DNA from: Candidatus Woesearchaeota archaeon
Lineage (GTDB): Archaea > Nanobdellota > Nanobdellia > Woesearchaeales > ARS49
Assembly (NCBI GenBank): GCA_016203225.1
Contig: JACQNC010000009.1
Span: 1-64,000, forward strand
Length of the DNA: 64,000 bases
Direction of reading: 5' to 3'
Positions 1 to 13,400 of this stretch are shown in pieces (within the stretch, counting starts at the first letter, position 1; each line of letters starts with the position of its first letter). The translations under genes were made by a program, and so were the position numbers. The notes beneath the pieces are model-generated. The model searched no databases, was not told the origin of the DNA, and worked only from the letters and a program-made list of their open reading frames with translations.

Positions 1-268
1 ATATTACTTACAAAATAAGTGAAATCAATAGAACACCAAATATTAAGAGTTTTAAATACCTACAAGGCAAGTATTAGTGAATAAAATTTAAATTATAAAC
101 AGTTTTCTTTTCTTACAAAGTAAGTATTAATTATTAAATATCGACGCAAAGAACGTCAACACGCCCTCATCCCACTTACATAATCCGTATACTGGTTCTC
201 ACAAAAGGTAATCTTTATATAAGGCAATACTTACAGGGTGAGTACTTTCAATAGTCCAGAGGAATTGA
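1..268 (+). promoter_or_regulatory. Promoter region with three 15-bp palindromic operators before the giant surface-protein operon
   Basis: This AT-rich region holds a TATA box (TTTATATAA, 214-222) about 50 bp before the GTG start at 269. Three 15-bp palindromes of the form ACTTA-N5-TAAGT lie at 6-20 (perfect), 111-125 (TCTTA left half) and 229-243 (TGAGT right half). The third sits just downstream of the TATA box, over the predicted transcription start, where a bound protein would block initiation. Other half-sites (such as ACTTAC near 174) are scattered between. Autoregulation by the tandem-HTH protein encoded next is an inference from position. Confidence 0.6.
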
Positions 269-844
269 GTGGCGAAAAAGGAGAGCGCGCCGAAGGTACA
301 TCCTGATCTTTCTAAAGAGCACGCCGATTTCCTTCACAAATACTTCGCCGACGCGAGCAAGGAAGAGCTTCTCGAGGCGTTCATCGCGCACCTGGCCAAG
401 GAACACGCTCTCTCCCACGCAGAAGTCAACGTTTTGCTCGCTGAAGCCAAACAGCATCAGCAGACCCTGCTGCCTGTCAACATCTTCCAGACGGACGCGC
501 TCTCCTCATTGGAAGCCATAGTCAAGTACCTGAAGGAGAACAAGGGTCTCACGTTCCACGGGATCGCTGCGCTGCTGAAGCGCGACGACCGCACAATCTG
601 GACCACCTACGCGAAGGCGCGCAGCAAGATGGTCGCGCCTTTCCACCTGCCGCCGAGCAAGTACGTCGTGCCTGCCGTGATATTCGCCGAGCGCAACCTC
701 AGCGTGCTCGAGACGCTCGCCCATCACCTCAAGACCACGCTGAACCTCTCGCTGCATGATATCGCGATCCTTCTGAACCGCGATGACCGCACGATCTGGA
801 CCGTGTGCCATCGCGCAGCCAAGAAGCTGGGGGTGAGACCGTGA
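269..844 (+). CDS. Tandem helix-turn-helix DNA-binding protein
   Basis: This 191-residue protein has an alpha-helical N-terminal part and two similar HTH units. Unit one spans about residues 75-125 and contains LLKRDDRTIWTTY; unit two spans about 137-188 and contains LLNRDDRTIWTV. The repeated 'LL-[KN]-RDDRTIWT' core looks like a recognition helix of the sigma-70 region 4/HTH type. The start is GTG at 269, preceded by AGAGGA. It is the first gene of an operon and its stop overlaps the next start (GTGA). A regulatory role on its own palindromic promoter is inferred from position. No metal-binding or effector domain is visible. Confidence 0.75.
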   Translation: MAKKESAPKVHPDLSKEHADFLHKYFADASKEELLEAFIAHLAKEHALSHAEVNVLLAEAKQHQQTLLPVNIFQTDALSSLEAIVKYLKENKGLTFHGIAALLKRDDRTIWTTYAKARSKMVAPFHLPPSKYVVPAVIFAERNLSVLETLAHHLKTTLNLSLHDIAILLNRDDRTIWTVCHRAAKKLGVRP

Positions 845-1410
845 CGAAAGAGCTCCCGCTTTGGGAGAAGATCGCTCTCATCGGCGCGTGGCTTGCCCTG
901 ATGGGAGGATTGACCTGGCTGGTGGCGCTCAAGCCGAGCATCACCGGCTTCGTTCCGAGCGAGACAAGCACGCAAGTGCTCGATGTTGCAGTGACGCAGA
1001 ACACCGACTTCGTGATCAGCACAGAGGACCCCACGTTGATGCTGAACCTCAAGTCGTTCCGCGTCTGGGGCGCGGTGTACGGCCTGGGCAAGGTGCGCGT
1101 CACGCTCGAGAACCTCGATGGCGGACGCCTGCTCGTGTACGCCAACACGCCCAAGCGCGGGCTGGAAACCATAACTGGTTTCGTGAGCCACGAAGGCATG
1201 GCCTCGACGCCTGACGACAAGCTGCGCATAAGGCCGACCGGGCCTGTGTCTGGACAGGACACGCTCGGCAAGCCGACAGAGCTCGTGGACGGCGCGTGCG
1301 TTGAGACGTGCGCTCTGCCGGATTCGTTCAGGTCAGAGGAATACCGCCTCGTGGTCGAGGTCGATGATGGGACCGTGTTCAAACTGGCGAGGGTGAGCTA
1401 CGAAGTATGA
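841..1410 (+). CDS. Small membrane-anchored exported protein of unknown function
   Basis: The product is 189 residues and starts at GTG 841, overlapping the preceding stop codon. Residues about 8-28 form one hydrophobic segment (signal anchor), followed by an extracellular, beta-rich domain of about 155 residues with a CVETC cysteine pair near residue 155. I recognise no family. Its overlaps with both neighbours (GTGA upstream, ATGA downstream) show tight translational coupling with the giant surface protein, so a partner, chaperone or pilot role for that protein is plausible but inferred. Confidence 0.7.
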   Translation: MTKELPLWEKIALIGAWLALMGGLTWLVALKPSITGFVPSETSTQVLDVAVTQNTDFVISTEDPTLMLNLKSFRVWGAVYGLGKVRVTLENLDGGRLLVYANTPKRGLETITGFVSHEGMASTPDDKLRIRPTGPVSGQDTLGKPTELVDGACVETCALPDSFRSEEYRLVVEVDDGTVFKLARVSYEV

Positions 1411-4400
1411 AGCGTGACGCGCTGCTGGGACTGTGGATCGTGATCCTCCTAGCCAGCGCGAGCATCGTGGTCGCGGACTTCAACTCGACGCACTCGCACG
1501 GCATCGCCGCATACTACACAAGCACCAGTCCGACTGTCGTGAAGTACAGGACGTGGAATGCTACTAATGTCACCGCAGAACTGAGCGACGGAACGCTCTC
1601 TGGCGGCCCAGAATGGCTCCTCCTGCACGCGTCACCGCACCGAGACGAGAAGCTAATGGGCATAATCTATGAGAACACCGCCTCTACGCTCGGCATCGCT
1701 GCTGCGCTCACTTGGAACGGCGAGAGCTGGAGCACGGAAACGAACCTGAGCACCGCGATCGGCACCACGAACGACGCCCAACGCGGCTTGGACCTCCAAT
1801 ACTTCAAGGAGGGTGGCAACGCCATGGCTGTGTTCAGCAACGGCACCGCGGACGCCGCATACGCAATCTGGAACGGCTCCGTATGGGCTAACTTCAGCAC
1901 GCTTCCAACTGACGGCTGTACCGGCACCGTGCTCTGGATCGAGCTCGCGCCTGGCGCGAACGGCACGATGTTCGAGATCGACCTCGACGCGAACGGAGAC
2001 ATCTGCGCCAACGTCTGGAACGGCACGGCATGGAACGGCAACGTGACGCTCGAGACCGCCACGACCGCGACGGCCACTAAGCGCATGTCAATCGCGACCG
2101 AGACCCTCTCCGGCGACGGGCTCGCAGTATGGGACGGCACCACCGCAGGAGTCATCGAGATCTGCACGTTCAACTTCACTCAACCACTCTCATCTGCCAA
2201 CTGGTGCACGACAAGCACCGCCACTGCTGATGCCGGACTCGCGCATGAGTACATACGGACGGCGTCGCACGACACGAGCGACCGCATCATGATCATCGGA
2301 GAAGAACGCGCCCAAGCGGACATCAACGCGATCGAATGGAACGGCACCACGCTCGGCGCGTCAGGCGTCCCCACCCAGATAGAAGCGAGCGCAGAGACCG
2401 CGGGTGACGGCCTCGCGGACGTGACGTACACCACGATCAACAACGGCGCCTTGGTCGTCTTCGATGACTCCAACGCGGACAACCCGAGCTATCTGCAGTG
2501 CACAAGCGCGGCGAACTGCTTCGCAGGCACCTGGACAGCGGCGGCGAGCACAGGCATGACAAACTGCGGCGAGGCCCAGGACCTGGACGTCGTGCGGATC
2601 GAGGATGACCCATTCAGCAACCGTTCGATGTTCTATGCGATATCGCAGAACAACCACTACAAGTGCATGCAGCAATGGAACGGCACGGCCTGGGAGACAG
2701 GAGTCATCGGCATAGGCGTGGGCGTGCCTAGCGCGGGCGCAGAGACGTTCGACTTCGCGTTCTCCTACGACGGATTCCAGGACCTCACCCCGCCCACCGT
2801 CAAGCTCATCGCTCCCGCCAACAACAGCAACTTCACCACAGCGGACAGCGTGACGTTCCAGTTCAATGTCTCCGACGCCTCGAGCATCAGGCAGTGCAAC
2901 CTCACGATAAACGGCACGGTCAACCAGACGCTGGCCAACGTCTCGATAAACATGACAGTCAACTTCACGCCCATCGTTTTCAGCACCGGGCGCAGGTCAT
3001 GGAATGTGACGTGCACGGACTACTACAACCTCACGAACACGAGCGAGACTAGACGTTTCAACGTCACGTTCGTGCCTGACACGACAGCTCCTGCGTGGAG
3101 CAACAACGTGAGCTTCCCGACAAGCCCACAGGTGTATCTCGAGAACCGGACATACCAGTTCAACGTAACATGGACAGATACGGGCGGGAGCGGGATCGAC
3201 AAAGTAAAGATTGAGAGCAACTTCACCGGCACGCTCGCCAACATCACGCTCACCGGCGTAGGAACCACTTACAACTACACCACGAGACTCGGCGTAGGCG
3301 GCTACGTCTGGAAGCAGTTTGCGAACGACACGAGCGGCAACCAGAACTCCACGCCAACGATGACGCACACGGTGACGCAGGCCTCGCCGGGTCTGAACAT
3401 AACGGCGAGCCCGAGCGACAATGTGACGTTCGGGACCACGACCACCGTGAGCTGCACCACGAACACGAGTCAGGTCACGATCAGTCTGACAAGGAACGGG
3501 ACATCTGTCGTAAGTCCCGACATCCAGATGCTCAGCGCGGGCGTCTACAACTACTCCTGTACGACCGCGGGTAACCAGAACTTCACGAGCCAGACGCAGA
3601 CAATCAACGTCACGGTCGTGCCCGACACTGCCGCTCCGAGCGTGTTCGACGTCGCGCCGACAGCGGGAACTCAGGTGAACGTCTCGACCACCATCACGGT
3701 CTCCGCGAACGTGACAGACAATGTCAACGTGAGCAAGGTGACTGCGAATGTCACGTTCCCGAACGGCACTGTCCAGACGCTGACACTGATCAATAGCACC
3801 GGCGCGCGCTACAACTCGAGCTTTGCCATCCCTGCGCTGCTCGGCCAGTACAACGTGAGCTACTTCGCGAACGACACGTCCAACAACATCAATGCGAGCG
3901 TCACGACGTTCTTCATAGGCAACGACACCGTGAGGCCGGTCGTGAACGTATCGCGCGCGGCGAACGCGTCCGGATCAACGAACGTCTCGCAAGGCAGCCT
4001 GGTAAACATCACGGCCAACGTGACCGAGATCCATAGCGGGCTGAACTACACGGAATTCTACATCACGTTCCCCGACGGCGTGAACAGCACTTTCTACGAG
4101 ATGAACTGCTCGGGCGCGACGCTCTACCAGTGCAGCTACAACTGGAGCAAGACAACCCAGATCGGGCTCTATCGCGCGAGGTTCACCGCGGTAGACCTCG
4201 CCAACCTGTCCTCGCTCGCCTCTGATCCGGGCGCGAACGTCACGTTCAACGTGTCGTGCAACAACCTCGCGGACAACGTCTGTCCGGGCAGGACCCTCTG
4301 TCCTTCGGACCCTGACTGCGCGTGCACCAACCTCACGTTCTCAGGCACCGCCACGAACTACACGATCGACAACTGCGATATCCGTATCACCGTCGCGCGT

Positions 4401-7400
4401 GCGAACGTCACGTTCACGGGCGACACTTACGACCAGGGCGACGGCGGAGCCGGCACCAAGAATGTCACGGCGCGCATCGGCGACGTGATCGAGCAGTTCA
4501 GCTACTTCATCGGCGTCGACACGTTGTTCCTGCAGCGCGTCGCAGTGATCTACAACAACACGCGCGCCGTCGCGTACAACGGCACGCTGCAGGACATAGC
4601 CATCCTGCAGAACTCGTCGACCGAAGCGGTCCTCAGGACGACGTTCGAGGACGCACAGCTCAGGATCACGACAGACATGCGCATCGTGAACAAGAGCAAG
4701 ACGGTGTCGTACAAGCACACGATCACCAACATCGGAGGTTCGAACGCCACCAATGTCACGCTCAGGATATACAAGGACTACGATATGGACCTGTCCGGCG
4801 CGGGCGCGAACACCCGCGACCAGAAGGACACGTACCGCGTGAGCGACGGCCGCAAGATCCAGCACGTCACGAGCGAAGTCAGGCTCGACGTGAACGAGAA
4901 GGCCGCGTACGCGAATCCTTACTACACCGTGCAGACCGACCAGGCGGGCGCGAAAGTCACAGGAGTGTTCACCGTGGGCCAGTTCGCGTTCGTGGATGTC
5001 GCGCAGGTGAAGCAGAACGAGAGCGAGATCATACCGAGCAGTCCTGTCCTCAACAGCGAAGCGGCGGCGCTCACGGACATCGCAGAGATCTACGCATACT
5101 CCGCAGGCGGGCTCGTGCCGGGCCAGAGCATCGTAATCATCGACGGCAGCGCGTCCAGCGACGATCCAGGAAGCATCGGCGCAGAGGTCGCCAACCTCAC
5201 TGAGTCCTACGCGCTCGTGCTGTTCGACGGCGCGATCCGCAACTCGACAAGCAAGCTCACGAACGTCAGCATAGGTGACCAGTTCAACATCACGGTCGAC
5301 CTGCAGAACACAGGCAACACGAACAGGACGAACCTCACCCTATACGGATTGATCCTGAACAGCACGGGCAGCGTTGTGCGGAACCTGACTCGTGTCGTAA
5401 ATGCGACAGCGAACACCACGCAGGATGACCTCTCCATCGGTCTCACCAATAGCACCGGCCTCACGTCTGGTACATACACAGTCAAGGTCGAGCTCTACCA
5501 GTCAGGCGAACTCAAGGACACGAGCACGTCCACGTTCACCATCATCGACGCGACGCCTCCGAGCATCACCAACGTCGTTACGACTCCTGCGCTGCCGCTG
5601 TTCAACAACGGCACGAGCCAGAACATCAGCATCAACTTCACGAGCGACGAGTTCCCGTTGAACGTCTCGTTCAGGCTTTACAACAGCACCGGCGGACTCG
5701 TTAACCTAACAGGACCGTTCATCGTGAACAGCTCATCGCAACTGCCGCTCACGTTCGTCATACCGGCAGGCCTCGCGGACGGCAACTACACCCTCAACAT
5801 GACAGCGGCGGACAGTTCAAACAACGTGAACACGACGTTCGTCGGCAACATAATCATCGACACCGCAAAACCGAACATCACGAACGTCGTCACGACTCCT
5901 GCGCTGCCGCTGTTCAACAACGGCTCGAGCCAGAACGTGAGCGTGAACTTCACGAGCGACGAGTTCCCGTTGAACGTCTCGTTCAGGCTTTACAACAGCA
6001 CTGGCAGCATCGTGAACCTGACAGGGCCGTTCGTCGTGAACAGCTCATCGCAACTGCCGCTCACGTTCGTCATACCGGCAGGCCTCGCGGACGGCAACTA
6101 CACCCTCAACATGAGCGCCATCGACCGGGCGGGCAACGAGAACGTGACCTTCCTCGGCAACATCACGATCGACACGGTCAAGCCGAGCATCACGAACGTG
6201 ACCACCACTCCTGCGCTTCCGATGACGAACACGGGCCAGACGCAGAACGTGAGCGTGAACTTCACGAGCAGCGAATTCCCGATCAACATCACGTTCTATC
6301 TCTATAATAGCACGGGCGGGATCACGAACATATCCGGGACCACCACCGTGACAGGCGCAGGCCAGCTGCCGCTCACTTACTCGATCCCCGCGGGACTCGC
6401 GGACGGCAACTACACCCTCAACTTCACTTCGATCGACAGAGCGGGCAACACGAACAATACCGCGTTGGGCACGATCATCGTGGATGCCACCGGGCCGAGC
6501 ATGCTGATACCTGTTCCGACAGCTGCTGCTAACTACACCATCAACAGCACGGTATCCATCTCGATCAACGCCACGGACCTGTTCGGCGTCAGCTTCGTAT
6601 ACGCAAACATCACGCTGCCTAACGGCACGGTCCAGACGCTGAACCTCTCGTTGCTGAGCGGCACGATCTATGGAATCAACTTCACCACACTCAACCAGCA
6701 GGGCCGCTACAACATCACTTTCTTCGGTAACGACACAAACGGAAACGTCAACTCCAGCGTGACGACGTTCTTCAACCGCAGACCATACGTCACGAGCTCA
6801 ATGCTGGACATCGTGAATGAGCTGTTCGCGAACATCAACGTCACCACGAGCGTGCTCAGCAACAGTTCAGGCATGCTGACTCTCGAGCTCATCCCGTTGA
6901 ACCACACCATCAAACGCATCGTGGTGTTCAACTACACCGAGAACACCCCATACGGTCTGCTCAAGCTCTCCAACCACACGAACGATTCTGGGTTCGACGG
7001 CAGCTGGGCGGCCGACCTGAGCGAGCTGAACGCGACCTCAATCAACATTACCGTCACTGTGAGCGGCACGACATTCTGGAAGTGCGGCGACTACAACTTC
7101 AGCGCGCTCACGTGCATCGGCGGCTGGAACGAGACGTTCACCGGTCTCACACCGGGCCAGAACGTCACGATCACCCTGACTGCGACCGACCCAGGATTCG
7201 GCGATGGCAGTCCTGACGAGGGCACGCCGGATGCTGGTCAATATGATACGTTCGGCGACGGCGACAGCAGCGTAGTCAACACATTCGTGAGCACGCAGAC
7301 CGACAACGCGGCCTACTTCGCCGCGCGCCGGAACAACGGCGGCGGCGCAAGCCTCGACCTGCAGGTGTTCCTGAACCTCAGCTACAACATAACTCCGCTC

Positions 7401-10400
7401 ATCGCGGCGGGAGTGACGCCGCAGAAGATCACCAATCTCAGCTTCCTCCTCAACTACTGCGCGAACGATGACATAACGGGCGCGTTCACGTGCGGCGGGA
7501 CGGCCATCGGCGGCACCGCGCGCAACCCGCAGACGATCCAGTTGCTGAACGTGACAAGCGGAGTCTACCAGAACGTCAGCACGTACACTATCAGCGACAC
7601 GGATCCCAACGAGTTCAACAAAAGCTTCAGCGTCATCACCGGCGCGAGCGACTTCGTCACCGCCAATAACTTCGTAAACATCCGGTACGGGGTAGACGTC
7701 AACATCACCGCCGCAGGAAACGATGCGGCATTCGGAGCCGACTACGCGCCGATGACCGTCACGTACGACAACCAGGCGCCGAACTTCAGCAACAACGTGA
7801 GCTTCCCTGCCGGTCCTGCGGTCTACAGCGCAGGCCAGGTCTACCAGTTCAACGTCAGCTGGACCGACAACTACACCGGGATCGACCGCGTCGTCATAGA
7901 AGCGAACTTCACCGGCGCGCTCACGAACACCACGCTCACCAACACTAGCAACACGTACAGCCATTCGACCCAGCTCGCGGCCGGCAGCTACACTTGGCGT
8001 CAGATCGCGAACGACACGGTCGGCAACGTGAACTTCACCTCGACGATGGCCTACACCGTGTTGCAGGCCAACAGTGCGCTGAACCTGACGCTCAACGGCA
8101 CGCAGGCGAACATGACCATCACTGCGGGCAGCACAATCAACATCACAGGCAGGACAATTGCGGGCCAGGGCACGCTCGAACTCTTCAGGGATGGTGTGCT
8201 CATCAACAGCGGAAGCTCGCCAATCAGCAACCTGAGCACGTTCGGTTCACCGGGCCTGTTCAACATCACGCTCCGGCTGAACAGCTCGCAGAACTTCACG
8301 GGCAACCAGACGTCATATTTCGTCTCTATCACCGACACCGTCGCACCGACAGTCACTCTGAACAATCCGCCGAACGGCACGAACACCAGCTCGAACGTAG
8401 TGACGTTCAACTGGACCGCGACGGACGACGCGGACACGAGCCTGAGCTGCAGCTTGACTGTCAACGGGACAGTGACAAACAGCAGCGTCGCCAGCGCGAA
8501 CAACACCGCCACGACCGTGAACGTGCAATTCAGCGGCAATGGCACGCGAAGCTGGAACGTCACGTGCACGGATGACTTCAGCAACGCCGGCAACAGCACC
8601 ACGCGCATCTTCACGATCGACCAGATCCCGCCGACGCCGAGCAACAACGTGAGCTTCCCGACGTCACCGCAGGTTTATCTGGAGAACAGGACATACCAGT
8701 TCAACGTCTCGTGGACAGACCAAGTCCTAGCAGTCGACAAAGTGGTGATAGAGAGCAACTTCACCGGCGCGCTCACAAACATCACGTTGACGCCCATAGG
8801 AACGACGTACAACTACACGACACAACTCGCGGTCGGAGGCTATGTCTGGCGCCAGATCGCCAACGACACGGTCGGCAACACGAACACCACCACAACGATG
8901 ACGTACACGGTCACGCAAGCCACGCCCGGATTGAACATCTCGGCATTGAGCGGCGGAACCGTGACGTTCGGCAGCCAGCTCAACGCGACGTGCGCGAGCA
9001 ACAGCAGCCAAGTGACGCTCAGCCTGCTGAGGAACGGAACCGCAGTCAGCAACCCCGACACCACCGTCCTCGCCGCGGGCACGTACAACTACACCTGCAA
9101 CACAACCGGAAGCCAGAACTTCACTGCAAACACGCAAACAATCATCGCGACAGTCAATCAAGCGACCGCGGTCGTCAACCTCACCATCAACGCCACAGAC
9201 GGCAACTTCACAATCGACCAGTTCACGAACGCGAACCTCACGGCGGTGATCGTCACGGGCGTCGGCAACATCGACATCTTCCGCAACGGCACCGCCGTAG
9301 CTACGGGCGCCAGTCCGCTGTCTTCGATCGTCGCGTTCAACCAGGCGGGCGTGTTCAACATCACGGCGCGCCTCAACGAGAGCCAGAACTACACTCTCGC
9401 GACCGACACGCACTACATCACTGTCAACGACAAGCAGGCGCCGAACTTCAGCAACAACGTGAGCTTCCCGACGTCGCCGGTCGTGTACGACTCGTCAGCG
9501 ACGTACCAGTTCAACGTGACCTGGTCGGATAACGTCGCTATCGACAAGGTCTGGATCGAGCACAATTTCAGCGGAACGCTCACGAACGTCACGCTCGCCG
9601 GCGTCGGAAGCACATACAACTTCACGTTCGGGCCTTTGGCTGCGGGGACCTACATCTGGAGACAATACGCGAACGACACGAGCGGAAACACAAATGTCAC
9701 GCAAACGTTCTTCTACACCGTGCTGCAGGCCAACAGCACGCTCAACCTGACACTGAACGGCACGCAGGCGAACATCAGCACAACCACGGGTGGCGTCGTC
9801 AACATCACCGGCCAGTTCATCTTGGGTCAGGGCACGCTCGAACTGTTCAACAATGGGACGCTCATCAACAGCGGCAGCGGCATCTTGAGCAACCTGACGA
9901 CTTTCAGCACGATCGGGGTCTATAATATCACGCTCCGGGTCAACAACACGCAGAACTTCACGGGCAACTTCACTACTTATTTCGTGATTGTGACCGACGC
10001 TGCAGCACCGAGCGTGACGCTCAATAGCCCGGTCAATGGGTTCAACACGAGCAGCAATATCGTGACGTTCAACTGGACGGTCACGGATGACACGGACACG
10101 AGCTTGAGCTGCGACCTGCGCATCAACGGGACAGTCACGAACTCCAGCATCGCGAGCCCGAACGGCACTGCGACGGCAGTTAACGTGCAGCTCGCCAGCA
10201 ATGGCACGCGAAGCTGGAACGTCACGTGCACGGATGATTCACTGAACACCAACACGAGCGTCACGCGGACGTTCACTATCGACCAGATACCGCCCACGCC
10301 GAGCAACAACATCAGCTTCCCGACATCACCATCCGTCTACTTGGAGAACCAGACATACCAGTTCAACGTCTCGTGGACCGATCAAGTCCTCGCCGTGGAC

Positions 10401-13400
10401 AAAGTGGTGATCGAGAGCAACTTCACAGGTGTGCTCACGAATATCACCCTCGCTGGAGTCGGAACGACGTACAACTACACCACACAACTCGCCGCAGGAG
10501 GCTACGTCTGGCGCCATATCGCGAACGACACGGTCGGCAACACGAACACCACCACAACGATGACGTACACCGTAACGCAAGCCACGCCCAGCATCAACAT
10601 CACGGCTGTGCCCTCGGACAATGTGACTTTCAACACTATCGTGAACGTGACGTGCGTCAGCAACAGCAGTCAGGTCGCGCTCGGCCTGTTCAGGAACGGC
10701 ACCGGAATCAGCAATCCCAATAGCGCCAACCTCACGCCAGGTGTATACAACTACACCTGCAACACCACAGGCAACCAGAACTTCACCAGCAACAGCCAAA
10801 GCGTCCTTGTCACGGTCAACAAAGCCACCGCAGCCGTCAACCTCACCATCAACGGCATAGATGCTGACACGAGCGCGACGAATGGAAGCATCGTGAACTT
10901 CACGGCCACCCTCGTGACGGGCGCGGGCAACATCGACCTGTTCAGGAACGGCACGCTCATCGCATCGGGCGCGTCGCCGTTGGAGAACCTCAGCAACATC
11001 ACGATCGAGGGATTGTACAACATAACGGCGCGCGTGAACGAGAGCCAGAACTTCACTTCGGCGTTCGAGACGCATTTCCTGACCATCACGCCGGCAAACA
11101 ATTCCGCGCCCGTTGTCACGCTGAACGCGCCTGCCAACAACACTGTGTCCAACAACACGCGTTCGGTGCTGTTCAACTGGACCGCGACGGACGATCTCAC
11201 GACGTCCTTGACGTGCCGCTTGTTCATCGATGGCGTGCTGAACGCGACCAACACGAGCACGAACAACACGCCTACGACGCTGAACGTGACTGGTTTCACA
11301 GTAGGCACGAGAACGTGGTTCGTGAACTGCACTGACGGCACGAACGCGAACGTCTCGGGCACGCGGACGTTCACGATCAACGACACGCAGGCGCCGAACT
11401 TCAGCAACAACGTGAGCTTCCCCACATCACCGGTCGTCTACCTGGAGAACCAGACGTACCAGTTCAACGTCAGCTGGAGCGACCTGTTCGGAATCGGCGT
11501 CGTCAGGATAGAGAGCAACTTCACGGGTGTGCTCGCGAACATCACGCTCACAGGCGTCGGCGACACGTACAACTATACCACGCAGTTGGCAGTTGGAACG
11601 TATGTCTGGCGCCAGATCGCGAATGACACCAACGGCAACCAGAACGCCACAACAACGATGACGTACACCGTCACGCAAGCAACACCCAGCCTAAACCTGA
11701 CTCTCAACGGCACGCAAGCCAACCTGACCGTCACGACGGGAAGCACGATCAACATCACGGGCAGGATCATCACCGGCGTAGGCAACCTGGACCTGTTCAG
11801 GAATGGCACACTGATCAACACAGGCGGTTCGCCGTTGAGCAACCTGAGCGTGTTCGGCACGCCGGGACTGTACAACATCACGCTCAGGCTGAACGGCACG
11901 CAGAACTTCACGGGCAACTTCAGCACGTTCTTCGTGACCGCTATAGACAACACCACGCCGAGCGTGACGCTGAACAATCCGCCGAACGGTTTCAACACGA
12001 GTTCGAACGTAGTGACGCTCAACTGGACCGCCTCGAACGGAGACGATCCGATACTGAACTGCAGCGTCAACGTGAACGGAACGTATACAAACATCTCTGT
12101 GGACAGCCCGAACGGTACGGCGACTACCGTGAACGTCGCATTCACGGGCAACGGAACGCGGAGTTGGAACGTCACGTGCAGCGACGATGCTGCGCTGACG
12201 AACTTCAGCGTGACGCGGACATTCACGGTGGACCAGATCACTCCGACGCCGAGCAACAACATCAGCTTCCCGACATCGCCGCAGGTCTATCTGGAGAACA
12301 GGACATACCAGTTCAACGTAACCTGGGCAGACCAAGTGCTTGCTGTGGATACAGTGAGGATTGAACAGAACTTCACAGGAGTACTGACTAACGTAACGTT
12401 GACGCCCATAGGAACGACGTACAACTACACGACACAACTCGCGGTCGGCGGTTACGCATGGCGCCAGATCGCCAACGACACGGTCGGCAACACGAACACC
12501 ACAACCACGATGACGTACACCGTCACGCAAGCCACGCCCGGACTTAACATATCAGCATTGAGCGGCGGAACAGTCACGTTCGGAAACCAGCTCAACGCGA
12601 CCTGCACGAGCAACACCAGCCAAATCACATTCAGCCTATTGAGGAACGGAACCGCAGTCAGCAACCCCGACACCACCGTCCTCGCCGCAGGCACGTACAA
12701 CTACACCTGCAACACCACCGGCAACCAGAACTTCACTGCCAACAGCCAGACCAACATCCTGACCGTCAATCAAGCGGCCGCCACGGTCAACCTCACCATC
12801 AACGCCACAGACGGCAACTTCACCGCAGAGAACGGCAGCATCGTGAACTTCACGGCCACCCTCGTCACGGGCGTCGGCAACATCGACCTGTTCAGGAACG
12901 GCACGCTCATCGCATCTGGAGCGTCGCCGTTGAGCAACTTGAGCAATATCACCGGCGTGGGCGTTTACAACATCACTGCGCGCGTTAACGCCAGCCAGAA
13001 CTACACGGCCACGACCGACACCCACTTCCTGACTATCGTTGCGGCGTTCTTAAACACCGCTCCAATAATCACGCTGAACGCGCCTGCCAACAACACCCAG
13101 ATCAACAACACGCAGATCGTGACGTTCAACTACACCGCGACGGACGACTTCAACGCGTCGTTCTTCTGCACACTGAACATCAACGGCACCGCGAACACGA
13201 CGAATCTGACCGTGAACAACACTCCGACGCTCGTCACGCTCACGACGCTGCCTTTCGGGAGCAGTTCCTGGAGAGTGAACTGCACCGACAACGCGAGCCT
13301 GCCGCTCGCGACCACGAGCGGGACGCGGTTCTTCAGCATCAATGACACCGCGATACCTAGCGTGAGCACGATATTCCCGACGAGCGCCAATGAGGACGTG

